A stretch of DNA of 64,000 nt from Streptomyces tuirus (GCF_014701095.1 NZ_AP023439.1:1042001-1106000), one strand, 5' to 3'. Shown: positions 36,522 through 49,660, numbered from the stretch's first letter. Notes: generated from the letters alone by a model not told the origin. Numbers and translations: made by a program.

Positions 36522-37724
36522 TCAGCGCAGACGCTCGGCCACCAGGTCCCACACGGTGTCGGCCAGGGCTTCCTTGGGTCCGTGCGCCACCGCGGTCTCG
36601 CTGCCGTCTGCGCCGAGCACGACGGCCTCGTTCTCCTCGGAACCGAAGGTCTTGCGCTCCCCCACCTCGTTCACGACCAGCAGATCGCAGCCCTTGCGCT
36701 TGAGCTTGGCGCGGCCGTTGGCGAGGACGTCGTCCGTCTCCGCGGCGAAGCCGACGATCACCTGTCCGGCGCGGGCCCGGTCCCCGGAGATCTCCGCGAG
36801 GATGTCCGGATTCCGCACGAGAGTGATCGGCTCCGGTTCCTGGCCGTCCTTCTTCTTGATCTTCCCCGCCGCGTAGACCGCGGGGCGGAAGTCGGCCACG
36901 GCGGCCGCCATCACCACGGCGTCGGCGTCGGGGGCGGCCCGCAGCACCGCCTCGCGCAGCTCCACGGCGGTGCCGACCGGCACGACGTCGACGCCCGCCG
37001 GGGCTGGCAGGGTGCTGTTGGCCGCGATCAGCGTGACCCGGGCGCCGCGGGCGGCGGCGGTGCGGGCGAGGGCGTAGCCCTGCTTTCCGGAGGAGCGGTT
37101 GCCGAGGAAGCGGACGGGGTCCAGGGGCTCGCGGGTGCCACCGGCGCTGACGACGACATGCCGGCCCGCGAGGTCGGGCTCGGCGACGCCCCGGGCCAGC
37201 ACGCGGCGGCAGACCTCGAAGATCTCGCCCGGGTCGGGCAGCCGGCCCTTGCCGGTGTCGACGCCGGTGAGGCGGCCCACGGCCGGCTCGACGACGAGGG
37301 CGCCGCGGCGGCGCAGCGTCGCCACGTTCTCCTGGGTGGCCGGGTGCTCCCACATCTCCGTGTGCATGGCGGGGGCGAAGACGACCGGGCAGCGGGCGGT
37401 GAGCAGCGTGTTGGTCAGGAGGTCGTCGGCGAGGCCGTGGGCCGCCTTGGCGAGCATGTCGGCGGTGGCCGGGGCGACGACGACGAGGTCCGCGTGCTGT
37501 CCGATGCGGACGTGCGGGACCTCGTGCACGTCGTCCCACACCTCGGTGGAGACCGGGTGGCCGGAGAGCGCGGACCAGGTGGCCGCGCCGACGAAGTGCA
37601 GCGCGGAGGCGGTGGGCACCACGCGCACGTCGTGGCCCGACTCCGTCAGCCGCCGCAGCAGCTCACAGGCCTTGTACGCGGCGATGCCCCCGCTGACCCC
37701 CAGAACGACCTTCGGCTTGTCCAC
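36522..37724 (-). CDS. coaBC: Bifunctional phosphopantothenoylcysteine decarboxylase/synthetase
   Basis: CoaBC joins cysteine to 4-phosphopantothenate and decarboxylates the product, two steps of coenzyme A synthesis. The 400-residue protein has an N-terminal flavoprotein domain (about 1-180: GVSGGIAAYKACELLRRL, VPHVRIGQHADLVVVAPATA, APAMHTEMW). A CoaB domain follows (about 185-400: VSAGGTREPLDPVRFLGNRS, and KIKKK). GTG 37724 is used, where conserved DKPKVVLGVSGG begins after a GGGGAGAG ribosome binding site. It lies between rpoZ and metK and is set apart from rpoZ by a strong terminator. Confidence 0.96.
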   Translation of the reverse strand: MDKPKVVLGVSGGIAAYKACELLRRLTESGHDVRVVPTASALHFVGAATWSALSGHPVSTEVWDDVHEVPHVRIGQHADLVVVAPATADMLAKAAHGLADDLLTNTLLTARCPVVFAPAMHTEMWEHPATQENVATLRRRGALVVEPAVGRLTGVDTGKGRLPDPGEIFEVCRRVLARGVAEPDLAGRHVVVSAGGTREPLDPVRFLGNRSSGKQGYALARTAAARGARVTLIAANSTLPAPAGVDVVPVGTAVELREAVLRAAPDADAVVMAAAVADFRPAVYAAGKIKKKDGQEPEPITLVRNPDILAEISGDRARAGQVIVGFAAETDDVLANGRAKLKRKGCDLLVVNEVGERKTFGSEENEAVVLGADGSETAVAHGPKEALADTVWDLVAERLR

Positions 37725-37774
37725 GTCTCTCCCCGGACCTCGGCAACCGGCACACCGTACGACTCCATGACACA

Positions 37775-37809
37775 CCACAGGCCCGGCAGTCGGCCTGCCG
37801 GGCCTGTGG
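37775..37809 (-). terminator. Terminator after rpoZ
   Basis: A perfect 15-bp stem (CCACAGGCCCGGCAG at 37775-37789, CTGCCGGGCCTGTGG at 37795-37809) with a 5-base loop lies 29 bases past the rpoZ stop. It separates gmk-rpoZ from coaBC. Confidence 0.88.
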
Positions 37810-37838
37810 ATAAGTCAGCGTCAAGCTGACAATCCTAC

Positions 37839-38111
37839 TTACTGCGCCGGGCCCTCGACGGCCTCGGACGTCAGGAGCCCCGCGTTGATCTCGCGGAGGG
37901 CGATCGAGAGCGGCTTCTCGTGGACGTGGGTGTCGACGAGGGGACCGACGTACTCGAGGAGACCCTCGCCGAGCTGCGAGTAGTACGCGTTGATCTGGCG
38001 GGCACGCTTGGCCGCGTAGATCACGAGGCTGTACTTCGAGTCGGTGGCCTCGAGGAGCTCGTCGATCGGCGGGTTGATGATGCCCTCGGGCGCGGAGATG
38101 GAAGAGGACAC
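37839..38111 (-). CDS. rpoZ: RNA polymerase omega subunit
   Basis: Omega aids assembly and stability of RNA polymerase by binding the beta-prime subunit. The 90-residue protein has the family core [20 protein letters not shown] and [12 protein letters not shown], followed by the actinobacterial C-terminal extension. Start is GTG 38111. It follows gmk by 68 bases in the usual gmk-rpoZ arrangement. In Streptomyces, loss of rpoZ affects differentiation (established). Confidence 0.97.
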   Translation of the reverse strand: MSSSISAPEGIINPPIDELLEATDSKYSLVIYAAKRARQINAYYSQLGEGLLEYVGPLVDTHVHEKPLSIALREINAGLLTSEAVEGPAQ

Positions 38112-38179
38112 GCTCTACCTTCCGATGGATGGGAAAGATTCTGTCGGGCTGATCTGCCGACCGGGACGATCGGCGATGG

Positions 38180-38773
38180 TCACACGACGTTCATCAAGGC
38201 TAGCAGCTCGCGCGCCACGTCCTCGACGGAGGTGTTGACCAGGGTGGTGTCGAACTCCGGCTCGGCCGCGAGTTCGATCTTCGCCGCTTCCAGCCGGCGC
38301 TCGATCACCTCGGGCGATTCGGTGCCCCGCCCGGTGAGTCGGCGCACGAGCTCCTCCCAGGAGGGAGGAGCCAGGAACACCAGCTGGGCCTCGGGCATCG
38401 ACTCACGCACCAGGCGAGCGCCCTGGAGGTCGATCTCGAGGAGTACGGGCTCGCCGTTCTCCAGGCGCTCCTGCACGGCCGCTCGCGGCGTGCCGTAGCG
38501 ATGGCCGGCGAACTCGGCCCACTCCAGCAGTTCCCCGTTGGCGATCAGTTTGTCCATCTCGTCGTCGGAGACGAAGAAGTAGTGGACTCCGTGCTGCTCG
38601 CCGGGCCGGGGCTTGCGTGTCGTCGCCGACACGGAGAGCCAGACCTCGGGGTGTTCCTTGCGCATATGAGCGACGACCGTGCTCTTGCCGACCCCGGAGG
38701 GGCCGGAGAGCACGGTCAGCCGCGGACGTACGTCCGGGGGTACGGGGGACGTCCCCCGGGGTGTTGCAGCCAT
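38180..38773 (-). CDS. gmk: Guanylate kinase
   Basis: Gmk phosphorylates GMP to GDP. The 197-residue protein has the P-loop [13 protein letters not shown] (about residues 23-35), the GMP-binding segment [21 protein letters not shown] and the lid motif [20 protein letters not shown] 38773 (MAATPRGT) is chosen; the frame is open six codons further without support. It lies between sIHF and rpoZ. Confidence 0.97.
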   Translation of the reverse strand: MAATPRGTSPVPPDVRPRLTVLSGPSGVGKSTVVAHMRKEHPEVWLSVSATTRKPRPGEQHGVHYFFVSDDEMDKLIANGELLEWAEFAGHRYGTPRAAVQERLENGEPVLLEIDLQGARLVRESMPEAQLVFLAPPSWEELVRRLTGRGTESPEVIERRLEAAKIELAAEPEFDTTLVNTSVEDVARELLALMNVV

Positions 38774-38831
38774 GCAGCGATTATCCAGCAATCGCGGAGT
38801 GCCCGGGACTCGGTTCCCCGGAGCGCCCGGT

Positions 38832-39155
38832 TCAGGAGCCGGTGCTGCCGAACTCGCGCTCCAGGGAGGCGATCTGGTTGGAACCGAGACCCCGCACGCG
38901 GCGGCTCTCGGAGATGCCGAGTCGCTCCATGATCTGCTTGGCGCGGACCTTGCCCACGCCCGGCAGCGACTCGAGGAGGGCGGAGACCTTCATCTTGCCG
39001 ATGACGTCGTTCTCCTGGCCCTGCTTGATGACCTCGTGAAGGGAGGCGCCGGAGTGCTTGAGTCGATTCTTGACCTCGGCCCGCTCCCGGCGAGCCGCGG
39101 CGGCCTTTTCGAGCGCGGCTGCGCGCTGTTCAGGGGTAAGGGGCGGAAGAGCCAC
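38832..39155 (-). CDS. sihF: Streptomyces integration host factor, nucleoid protein
   Basis: sIHF is the small actinobacterial nucleoid protein that bends DNA and influences sporulation and antibiotic production. The 107-residue protein matches it from [20 protein letters not shown] through the helix-two-turn-helix core [20 protein letters not shown] to [11 protein letters not shown] 39155 gives exactly the known length; the open frame to 39278 is not used. It stands between pyrF and gmk, and a promoter can be proposed at 39265-39293. Confidence 0.96.
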   Translation of the reverse strand: MALPPLTPEQRAAALEKAAAARRERAEVKNRLKHSGASLHEVIKQGQENDVIGKMKVSALLESLPGVGKVRAKQIMERLGISESRRVRGLGSNQIASLEREFGSTGS

Positions 39156-39244
39156 GCCTACGTCACCTCGGATGTCGAACTGTCGGATACGGACCGGTGA
39201 GGAACCTAGTCGCCCCACACCTGGGGAGCCACGAGCAACACACG

Positions 39245-39293
39245 CTTGCCCGTTCTCTCGTCGGAGACTAGCGGGCAAGTCCGCCGGAGTCAG
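39245..39293 (-). promoter_or_regulatory. Probable sIHF promoter within an inverted repeat
   Basis: On the minus strand CTGACT (39293-39288) and TAGTCT (39270-39265) with a 17-base spacer resemble a vegetative promoter 110 bases ahead of the gene. CTTGCCCG (39245-39252) and CGGGCAAG (39272-39279) flank the -10 as an 8-bp inverted repeat, possibly an operator or an early-transcript hairpin. GGACAT is also repeated directly at 39334 and 39343. Confidence 0.45.
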
Positions 39294-39432
39294 CGAGAAC
39301 AGCGGAAAAGTCCTGGTCAGCCTTCATCTGAATGGACATTTAGGACATACTGCCCCGGATTTGAGGATGTATTCAGACTCAAGCGGGCCCCGGACCACTC
39401 ATCGGAGGTCTCGCGGGAAGGTCTGGACCGCC

Positions 39433-40278
39433 TCAGGAGGAGGTCACGGCGTGCCGGATCTCCTCCGCGAAGCGCTCGGCGGCGTCACGCAGAGCGACGG
39501 TGTCGGGACCATGGCGTAGCACTCCCCTGCTGACGTTCGGCACCACGTTGCGCACCGCCGCCCCGAAGACCCCGGGAAGATCGGCCGGCGTGGCACCCTG
39601 GGCGCCGATTCCTGGTGCGAGGAGCGGACCGTTGATGTCCAGGTCGTACGTCGACAGATCACCGAGGGTGGCGCCGACGACCGCGCCGAAGGATCCCAGG
39701 GGCTCCTCCCCCGTGTTCTCGGCGGCCAGGTGCGCGAGCATCGTCGCTCCGACGTTCCGTCCGTCGGGCCGCACGGCGTGCTGGACCTCGCCGCCCTCCG
39801 GGTTGGAGGTCAGCGCCAGCACGAACAGTCCCGCGCCGCTCTCCCGGGCCAGCGCGACGGCCGGGCTGAGCGAGCCGTAGCCGAGGTAGGGCGAGACCGT
39901 CAGGGCGTCGGAGAACAGCGGTGCGTCCTTGTGCAGGAAGGACTCGGCGTACGCGGCCATGGTGGAGCCGATGTCGCCGCGCTTGGCGTCCATCACGACC
40001 AGCGCGCCGGCCGCCCGGGCCTCGGCGACCGACGTCTCCAGCACGGCGACGCCGCGCGAGCCGAACCGCTCGAAGAACGCGCTCTGCGGCTTGAGCACGG
40101 CGACCCGGTCGGCCACCGCCTCGACGACCGTGCGGCTGAACCGCTCCAGGCCCGCCACGTCGTCGTTCAGGCCCCACTCGGCGAGCAGGGAGGCGTGCGG
40201 GTCGATGCCGACGCACAGCGGACCGCGCTCGTCCATGGCGCGGCGCAGGCGCGCACCGAAGGGTTCGAGAGCACTCAT
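39433..40278 (-). CDS. pyrF: Orotidine 5-phosphate decarboxylase, type 2
   Basis: PyrF decarboxylates OMP to UMP, the last step of de novo UMP synthesis. The 281-residue protein is of the longer type 2 group found in actinobacteria and myxobacteria. Its catalytic segment is VVMDAKRGDIGSTMAAYAES (Lys-Asp array), with VNALTVSPYLGYGSL-type barrel strands after it. Its ATG overlaps the pyrD stop in an ATGA. It is the last gene of the pyr operon; no strong terminator was obvious before sIHF. Confidence 0.96.
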   Translation of the reverse strand: MSALEPFGARLRRAMDERGPLCVGIDPHASLLAEWGLNDDVAGLERFSRTVVEAVADRVAVLKPQSAFFERFGSRGVAVLETSVAEARAAGALVVMDAKRGDIGSTMAAYAESFLHKDAPLFSDALTVSPYLGYGSLSPAVALARESGAGLFVLALTSNPEGGEVQHAVRPDGRNVGATMLAHLAAENTGEEPLGSFGAVVGATLGDLSTYDLDINGPLLAPGIGAQGATPADLPGVFGAAVRNVVPNVSRGVLRHGPDTVALRDAAERFAEEIRHAVTSS

Positions 40279-41381
40279 GCCGTCTTCCTCACGTCGGCGC
40301 CCACCGCGTCGGCGAGCGTGGCGTAGGGGCTCGTGGCCAGGCGTGCGGCGAGCCCCTTGTGGACGGAGCGGCCCCAGAAGGGCCCCTCGTAGATGAAGGC
40401 GCTGTAGCCCTGGACCAGCGTGGCACCGGCCAGGATGCGCTGCCAGGCGTCCTCGGCGTTCTCGATGCCACCGACGCCCACCAAGGTGATCCGGTCGCCC
40501 ACGCGCGCGTAGAGGCGGCGCAGGACCTCCAGGGAGCGTTCCTTCAGGGGTGCCCCGGACAGACCGCCGGTCTCCTTGACCAGGGTGGGGTCGGACGTCA
40601 GACCGAGTCCCTCGCGCGCGATGGTGGTGTTCGTGGCGATGATCCCGTCCAGGCCGAGCTCCACGGCGAGGTCGGCGACGGCGTCGACGTCCTCGTCGGC
40701 GAGATCCGGCGCGATCTTGACCAGGAGCGGGACGCGCCGCGCGGACACCGTGCGGTCGGCGGCCTCGCGGACGGCGCTCAGCAGGGGGCGCAGGGCCTCC
40801 GTCGCCTGGAGGTTGCGCAGACCCGGCGTGTTCGGCGAGGAGACGTTGACGACCAGGTAGTCGGCGTACGGCGCGAGCCGCTCGGCGGACTTCACGTAGT
40901 CCGCGACGGCCTCCTCCTCGGGGACGACCTTGGTCTTGCCGATGTTGACGCCGACGACCGGCTTGAAGACCGGCCTGCGGGAGGCCAGGCGGGCCGCGAC
41001 CCGGAGCGAGCCGTCGTTGTTGAAGCCCATGCGGTTGATCAGCGCCCGGTCCTGGACCAGGCGGAACAGCCGCTGCTTGGGGTTGCCGGGCTGCGGTTCG
41101 CCGGTCACGGTGCCGATCTCGACGTGGTCGAAGCCGAGCATGGCCATGCCGTCGATGCCGACGGCGTTCTTGTCGAAGCCCGCGGCGAGCCCGAAGGGGC
41201 CGTGCATGCGCAGCCCGAGGGCCTCGGTGCGCAGCTCCTTGTGGCGGGGCGCGAGGGCGGCCGCGAGGAAGGTGCGCAGCACGGGCACGCGGGCGGCCAG
41301 GCGGATCCAGCGGAAGGCCAGGTGGTGGGCCTGCTCCGGGTCCAGCCGCTTGAAGACGAGACGGAAGAAGATCTTGTACAT
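40275..41381 (-). CDS. pyrD: Dihydroorotate dehydrogenase, class 2 (quinone)
   Basis: PyrD oxidises dihydroorotate to orotate, passing electrons to the quinone pool. The 368-residue protein has the N-terminal hydrophobic helix pair of class 2 enzymes (about 1-40, [19 protein letters not shown]) for membrane binding. The catalytic serine segment is [14 protein letters not shown], and an FMN phosphate site [11 protein letters not shown] follows. ATG 41381 ([10 protein letters not shown]) is used rather than the open frame to 41411. It follows carB by 70 bases and is coupled to pyrF. Confidence 0.97.
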   Translation of the reverse strand: MYKIFFRLVFKRLDPEQAHHLAFRWIRLAARVPVLRTFLAAALAPRHKELRTEALGLRMHGPFGLAAGFDKNAVGIDGMAMLGFDHVEIGTVTGEPQPGNPKQRLFRLVQDRALINRMGFNNDGSLRVAARLASRRPVFKPVVGVNIGKTKVVPEEEAVADYVKSAERLAPYADYLVVNVSSPNTPGLRNLQATEALRPLLSAVREAADRTVSARRVPLLVKIAPDLADEDVDAVADLAVELGLDGIIATNTTIAREGLGLTSDPTLVKETGGLSGAPLKERSLEVLRRLYARVGDRITLVGVGGIENAEDAWQRILAGATLVQGYSAFIYEGPFWGRSVHKGLAARLATSPYATLADAVGADVRKTA

Positions 41382-41451
41382 GGTGTCCTCACGAAGACAT
41401 GGCGTCCTCACGAAGAGGGGGACACCGTTTCCGGTGTCCCCCTCGGGGCTG

Positions 41452-44752
<3,301 letters not shown>

Positions 44753-44760
<8 letters not shown>

Positions 44761-45895
44761 GCTGGCCCTCCATCAGGGAAACGAAGCGGTCGAACAGGTA
44801 GGCGGCGTCGTGCGGGCCGGCTGCCGCTTCGGGGTGGTACTGGACGCTGAAGGCGGGGCGGTCCAGAAGCTGGAGCCCCTCCACCACGTTGTCGTTCAGG
44901 CAGACGTGCGACACCTCGGCGCGGCCGAACGGGGTCTCGGAGACCCGGTCGAGGGGGGCGTCGACGGCGAAGCCGTGGTTGTGCGCGGTGACCTCGACCT
45001 TGCCGGTCGTGCGGTCCTGCACCGGCTGGTTGATGCCGCGGTGGCCGTACTTCAGCTTGAAGGTGCCGAAGCCGAGCGCGCGGCCCAGGATCTGGTTGCC
45101 GAAGCAGATGCCGAACAGCGGGGTGCCGCGTTCCAGGACGCCCTGCATGACCGAGACGGGGTGGTCGGCGGTGGCCGGGTCGCCGGGGCCGTTGGAGAAG
45201 AACACGCCGTCCGGGTCGACCGCGTAGACGTCCTCGACGGTGGCGGTGGCGGGGAGCACGTGCACCTCGATGCCGCGCTCGGCCATGCGGTGCGGGGTCA
45301 TGCCCTTGATGCCGAGGTCGACGGCGGCGACGGTGAACTTCTTCTCGCCGATGGCCGGGACGACGTACGGCTCGGTGGTGGCGACCTCGGCGGCGAGGTT
45401 CGCGCCCTTCATCTGCGGTGCTTCCTGCACGCGCGCGAGGAGCGCCGAGTCCTCCCGGACGGCGTCCCCGCTGAAGATCCCGACGCGCATGGCGCCGCGC
45501 TCGCGCAGATGGCGGGTGAGGGCTCGGGTGTCGATGCCGCTGATGCCGACGACGCCCTGGGCGTCGAGCTCCTCGTCGAGTGTGCGCCGGGAGCGCCAGC
45601 TGGACGGCACGCGCGCGGGGTCGCGCACGACGTAGCCGGAGACCCAGATCTTCCGGGACTCCATGTCCTCGTCGTTGATGCCGGTGTTGCCGACGTGCGG
45701 GGCGGTCATCACGACCACCTGGCGGTGGTAGGAGGGGTCGGTGAGGGTCTCCTGGTAGCCGGTCATGCCGGTGGAGAACACCGCTTCGCCGAAGGTCTCC
45801 CCCACGGCCCCGTAGGCACGGCCGCGGAAGATCCGGCCGTCCTCCAGGACGAGTACGGCGGGAGTCCTGGCAGCTCCCCTTGTGGAGGTGGTCAT
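44753..45895 (-). CDS. carA: Carbamoyl-phosphate synthase small subunit
   Basis: CarA is the glutaminase subunit that feeds ammonia to CarB. The 380-residue protein has the N-terminal CPSase domain ([31 protein letters not shown]) and a class I amidotransferase domain. The nucleophile cysteine lies in [12 protein letters not shown] and the catalytic His/Glu in [18 protein letters not shown] 45895 ([12 protein letters not shown]) is used, because it overlaps the upstream stop in an ATGA; the frame is open to 45952. Confidence 0.97.
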
Positions 45896-46461
45896 CGTTC
45901 GACGCCTTCCCTGGTGTTCGTTTCGATCATGGAGTTGAGGGCCTCGACCCACTCGTTGTGCTCGGCCGCGTGGTCGGAGCGGAACCCGGAGTCGATCAGC
46001 CGGTCACCGTGCTCCCAGGTGACGATCAGCAGGCCGCCCTCGGTGAGGACCTTGCCGGCGATGCCCTTGTCGAGCCGGGCCTCGCGCAGCTGTGCGACCG
46101 GGACGAAGAAGTCGCTCGCCCCGGGGCGTACGACGTCGAGTCCGGCGTCCGTGAGGGTCAGCTCGGCCCGGCTGCGGGTGCCCAGGCCCCGGGCGACGAT
46201 GCGGTCGAGCCACTGACCGGCGGTGGTGGAGCCGTGGTAGCGGCCGCTCAGGCTCAGCTTCTCGGGGCCCGGGTCGTCCGGGGCGGTGGGCAGCTCGGGC
46301 AGGTCGCCCTGGAGGGTGCCGCGCCACTTCCAGCCCTCGCGCATCAGCCAGTAGACGAGCGCGACGAACAGGCCGAGGCCGACGACCCAGCCGATGCGGG
46401 CGGCCCAGTCGGTCACTTGCGCCGATTCCTTCTCGGCGGCCAGCAGGAGTACAGGTGTCAC
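45892..46461 (-). CDS. Membrane PH-domain protein embedded in the pyr operon
   Basis: This 189-residue protein has one membrane helix (about residues 20-40, [21 protein letters not shown]) and a cytoplasmic PH-like domain. It begins with GTG in a GTGA overlap with pyrC and ends in an ATGA overlap with carA, so it is translationally tied to both. Mycobacteria have a membrane protein at the same place between pyrC and carA, as I recall. No catalytic motif is visible. It may anchor or regulate pyrimidine enzymes at the membrane, which is inference from position only. Confidence 0.85.
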   Translation of the reverse strand: MTPVLLLAAEKESAQVTDWAARIGWVVGLGLFVALVYWLMREGWKWRGTLQGDLPELPTAPDDPGPEKLSLSGRYHGSTTAGQWLDRIVARGLGTRSRAELTLTDAGLDVVRPGASDFFVPVAQLREARLDKGIAGKVLTEGGLLIVTWEHGDRLIDSGFRSDHAAEHNEWVEALNSMIETNTREGVER

Positions 46462-47744
46462 GTGAGCTTCCCGTCGACGAGCGTGGCCTTGCCCCGCAGC
46501 CACGTGTGCGTCACACGGCCCGGCAGCTCACGCCCCTCGTAGGGGGTGTTACGGCTGCGCGAGGCGAAGCCCGCGGGTTCCACGAGCCCACGGTATGCCG
46601 TGTCGACCAGGGTGAGGTTGGCGGGCTCACCTGCCGAGACGGGACGTCCGTGGCCCCTGGCCTGTCCGATCTGCGCGGGCTTGACGGACATCCGGTCGGC
46701 GACGCCGGCCCAGTCCAGCAGGCCCGTGTCGACCATGGTCTCCTGCACCACCGACAGCGCGGTCTCCAGGCCGACCATGCCCATGGCGGCCGCGGCCCAC
46801 TCGCAGTCCTTGTCCTCGTGCGGGTGCGGGGCGTGGTCGGTGGCGACGATGTCGATCGTGCCGTCGGCGAGGGCCTCGCGCAGGGCCATGACGTCGCGCT
46901 CGGTGCGCAGCGGCGGGTTGACCTTGTAGACGGGGTTGTAGGTGCGCACCAGCTCGTCCGTGAGGAGGAGGTGGTGCGGGGTGACCTCGGCGGTGACGGC
47001 GATGCCGCGGGACTTGGCCCAGCGGACGATCTCGACGGAGCCGGCGGTCGACAGGTGGCAGATGTGGACGCGGGAGCCGACGTGGTCGGCGAGCAGGACA
47101 TCCCGGGCGATGATCGATTCTTCGGCCACCGCCGGCCAGCCCCCGAGGCCCAGCTCGGCGGAGACGATGCCCTCGTTCATCTCGGCGCCCTCGGTCAGCC
47201 GCGGCTCCTGCGCGTGCTGGGCGACGACACCGCCGAAGGCCTTCACGTACTCCAGGGCGCGGCGCATGATCACGGCGTCGTGGACGCACTTGCCGTCGTC
47301 GGAGAAGACGGTGACGCCGGCCGCGGACTCGTGCATGGCGCCCAGCTCGGCGAGCTTCCTGCCGTCCAGGCCGACGGTGACGGCACCGATCGGCTGGACG
47401 TCGCAGTAGCCGTGCTCCTTGCCGAGCCGCCAGACCTGCTCGACGACACCGGCGGTGTCGGCGACCGGGAAGGTGTTGGCCATGGCGAAGACGGTGGTGA
47501 AACCGCCGGAGGCGGCGGCGCGGGTGCCGGTGAGGACGGTCTCGGAGTCCTCGCGGCCGGGCTCACGCAGATGGGTGTGCAGGTCGACCAGGCCCGGCAG
47601 CAGCACCTTGCCGTCGGCCTCGACGACCTCGGCGCCCTCGGCGCTCAGGCCGCCGCCCACCTCGGCGATGGTGCCGCCGTCGATCAGCACGTCCTGCGGC
47701 TCGCCGCCGAGCACCTTCGCACCACGGATCAGGGTCTTGCTCAT
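46458..47744 (-). CDS. pyrC: Dihydroorotase, type I
   Basis: PyrC cyclises carbamoyl aspartate to dihydroorotate. The 428-residue protein has the amidohydrolase zinc motif DLHTHLREPG (about 55-64), the DDGKCVHDA region, histidine ligands in VAQHAQEP and HICHLSTAGS, and the catalytic aspartate in VATDHAPHP. It belongs to the longer bacterial class I rather than the E. coli type. ATG 47744 lies 5 bases after the pyrB stop; the stop overlaps the PH-domain gene start. Confidence 0.97.
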   Translation of the reverse strand: MSKTLIRGAKVLGGEPQDVLIDGGTIAEVGGGLSAEGAEVVEADGKVLLPGLVDLHTHLREPGREDSETVLTGTRAAASGGFTTVFAMANTFPVADTAGVVEQVWRLGKEHGYCDVQPIGAVTVGLDGRKLAELGAMHESAAGVTVFSDDGKCVHDAVIMRRALEYVKAFGGVVAQHAQEPRLTEGAEMNEGIVSAELGLGGWPAVAEESIIARDVLLADHVGSRVHICHLSTAGSVEIVRWAKSRGIAVTAEVTPHHLLLTDELVRTYNPVYKVNPPLRTERDVMALREALADGTIDIVATDHAPHPHEDKDCEWAAAAMGMVGLETALSVVQETMVDTGLLDWAGVADRMSVKPAQIGQARGHGRPVSAGEPANLTLVDTAYRGLVEPAGFASRSRNTPYEGRELPGRVTHTWLRGKATLVDGKLT

Positions 47745-47749
47745 CTGTC

Positions 47750-48727
47750 TTACTTCTCCTCGGTGCGGGGGTGGGTGACGGCGGGTTCGTTCCCACCGAG
47801 CAGCAGGTACAGGACGGCCATCCGGATGGACACTCCGTTTGCGACCTGCTCGACGACGGTGCAGCGGTCGGAGTCGGCAACCTCGGCGGTGATCTCCATG
47901 CCCCGGACCATCGGGCCGGGGTGCATCACGATGGCGTGCCCGGGCATCCGCGCCATGCGGTCGCCGTCGAGGCCGTAGCGCCGGGAGTACTCGCGCTCGG
48001 TCGGGAAGAAGGCGGCGTTCATGCGCTCGCGCTGGACGCGCAGCATCATCACCGCGTCGGACTTGGGCAGCGTGCTGTCGAGGTCGTAGGAGACCTCGCA
48101 GGGCCAGGTCTCGATGCCGACCGGCAGCAGGGTGGGCGGGGCGACGAGGGTGACCTCGGCGCCGAGGGTGTGCAGCAGGTCGACGTTAGAACGGGCGACC
48201 CGGCTGTGCAGGACGTCGCCGACGAGCGTGATGCGCTTGCCCTCGAGGTCCTGGCCGAGTCCGGCGTCCGGGCCGACCAGGCGGCGGCGCATGGTGAAGG
48301 CGTCCAGCAGGGCCTGGGTGGGGTGCTGGTGAGTGCCGTCGCCGGCGTTGACGACGGCGGCGTCGATCCAGCCGGAGTTGGCGAGGCGGTACGGGGCTCC
48401 GGAGGCGCCGTGCCGGATGACCACGGCATCGACGCCCATGGCCTCCAGGGTCTGCGCGGTGTCCTTCAGGGATTCGCCCTTGGAGACGCTGGAGCCCTTG
48501 GCGGTGAAGTTGATGACGTCCGCGGACAGCCGCTTCTCGGCCGCCTCGAAGGAGATCCGGGTCCGGGTGGAGTCCTCGAAGAAGAGGTTGACGATCGTGC
48601 GGCCGCGCAGGGTCGGCAGCTTCTTGATCGGCCGGTCGGCGACCCGGGCCATCTCCTCGGCGGTGTCGAGGATCAGGACGGCGTCGTCGCGGGTGAGGTC
48701 GGCGGCCGAGATGAGATGACGCTGCAT
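47750..48727 (-). CDS. pyrB: Aspartate carbamoyltransferase catalytic subunit
   Basis: PyrB joins carbamoyl phosphate and aspartate, the committed step of pyrimidine synthesis. The 325-residue protein has the carbamoyl-phosphate motif [13 protein letters not shown] (about 50-62), the catalytic HPTQALLD and the aspartate-binding [11 protein letters not shown]. No regulatory subunit gene (pyrI) is present, as expected for this class. It lies 100 bases downstream of pyrR and 5 bases upstream of pyrC. Confidence 0.97.
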   Translation of the reverse strand: MQRHLISAADLTRDDAVLILDTAEEMARVADRPIKKLPTLRGRTIVNLFFEDSTRTRISFEAAEKRLSADVINFTAKGSSVSKGESLKDTAQTLEAMGVDAVVIRHGASGAPYRLANSGWIDAAVVNAGDGTHQHPTQALLDAFTMRRRLVGPDAGLGQDLEGKRITLVGDVLHSRVARSNVDLLHTLGAEVTLVAPPTLLPVGIETWPCEVSYDLDSTLPKSDAVMMLRVQRERMNAAFFPTEREYSRRYGLDGDRMARMPGHAIVMHPGPMVRGMEITAEVADSDRCTVVEQVANGVSIRMAVLYLLLGGNEPAVTHPRTEEK

Positions 48728-48827
48728 CTGTCAGGCTCCGTAAGGCAGTTCATTCGGGAGAATTGGGGCAGACGGGCGCGCGAGGGCCCGACTGGCGGAC
48801 GTACGACGACGGCGTACGCCGGGAGCG

Positions 48828-49394
48828 CTACTGAGAGGCCGGCTTGGCACCGAGCAGCACGGTGTCGCGACCGTCCTCCTCGGCGAGCTGGACCTTGACC
48901 GTCTCCCGCAACGACGTGGGGAGGTTCTTGCCGACATAGTCGGCACGGATGGGCAGTTCGCGGTGTCCGCGGTCGACGAGGACGGCGAGCTGCACCGCGC
49001 GCGGGCGCCCGATGTCGTTCAGGGCGTCGAGGGCGGCCCGGATGGTGCGGCCGGAGAAGAGCACGTCGTCGACGAGGACGACGAGCTTGCCGTCGAGGCC
49101 GTCACCGGGAATCTCGGTGCGGGCCAGCGCACGCGGCGGGTGCATGCGCAGGTCGTCGCGGTACATGGTGATGTCGAGCGAGCCGCACGGAACCTTGCGC
49201 TCGGTGATCTGCTCGAGCTTGTCCGCGATCCGCCGGGCGAGGAAGACGCCCCGGGTCGGAATGCCGAGGAGCACCACGTCGTCGGCGCCCTTGGCGCGCT
49301 CGACGATCTCGTGGGCGATGCGGGTCAGCACCCGCGCGATGTCGGGCCCTTCGAGAACGGGCCGGGCATCGGACTGCGTGTCATGCGTGTCCAT
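48828..49394 (-). CDS. pyrR: PyrR, pyrimidine operon regulator
   Basis: PyrR binds leader RNA of the pyr operon when UMP or UTP is plentiful; many members also have weak uracil phosphoribosyltransferase activity. The 188-residue protein has the PRPP-binding motif [21 protein letters not shown] (about residues 103-123) and a [17 protein letters not shown] strand-helix near the start. It is the first gene of the operon. Directly before its ATG lies a PyrR-type RNA hairpin containing the ribosome binding site. Confidence 0.96.
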   Translation of the reverse strand: MDTHDTQSDARPVLEGPDIARVLTRIAHEIVERAKGADDVVLLGIPTRGVFLARRIADKLEQITERKVPCGSLDITMYRDDLRMHPPRALARTEIPGDGLDGKLVVLVDDVLFSGRTIRAALDALNDIGRPRAVQLAVLVDRGHRELPIRADYVGKNLPTSLRETVKVQLAEEDGRDTVLLGAKPASQ

Positions 49395-49403
49395 ACGAAA
49401 CGG

Positions 49404-49440
49404 ACCTCCTTCTCCGCCTCACGGGACGGACCTTAAAGGA
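49404..49440 (-). promoter_or_regulatory. PyrR-binding RNA hairpin over the pyrR ribosome binding site
   Basis: On the minus strand UCCUU (49440-49436) pairs with AAGGA (49411-49407). An internal UCCG/CGGA stem (49430-49427 with 49416-49413), a bulged U and a CC/GG pair close the loop CGUGA, giving the GUCC...GUGAGG pattern of PyrR binding sites. The distal AAGGAGG (49411-49405) is also the Shine-Dalgarno sequence of pyrR, so a bound hairpin would block translation, as proposed for mycobacteria. Confidence 0.8.
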
Positions 49441-49561
49441 CGTCGGGATTGCGCCATACACGGTAGCAGGTCCCCGAGATCGCCCGTACGGCCCCCTCGG
49501 ATCACTCATCCGGCCCAATGGGAGGCCGATACCACGGAAGAGTCGGTGCGGACCATTCGGC

Positions 49562-49604
49562 TTGACGCAGCAGAGTAACGCTGCGTAACCTCACAGTGAG
49601 TTAC
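49562..49604 (+). promoter_or_regulatory. bldD promoter with BldD self-binding site
   Basis: TTGACG (49562-49567), an 18-base spacer and TAACCT (49586-49591) form a vegetative promoter. TCACAGTGA (49591-49599), a perfect palindrome over the end of the -10 and the start site, fits BldD half-sites (AGTGA/TCACT type). Autorepression of bldD is established in S. coelicolor. The BldD site is about 150 bases from the pyrR leader hairpin, on the opposite strand. Confidence 0.78.
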
Positions 49605-49660
49605 CAGCCGCGCGGCCTGGCACCCACGCCAGACGCGTCGACACAGTGCCGGGGAGCTAT

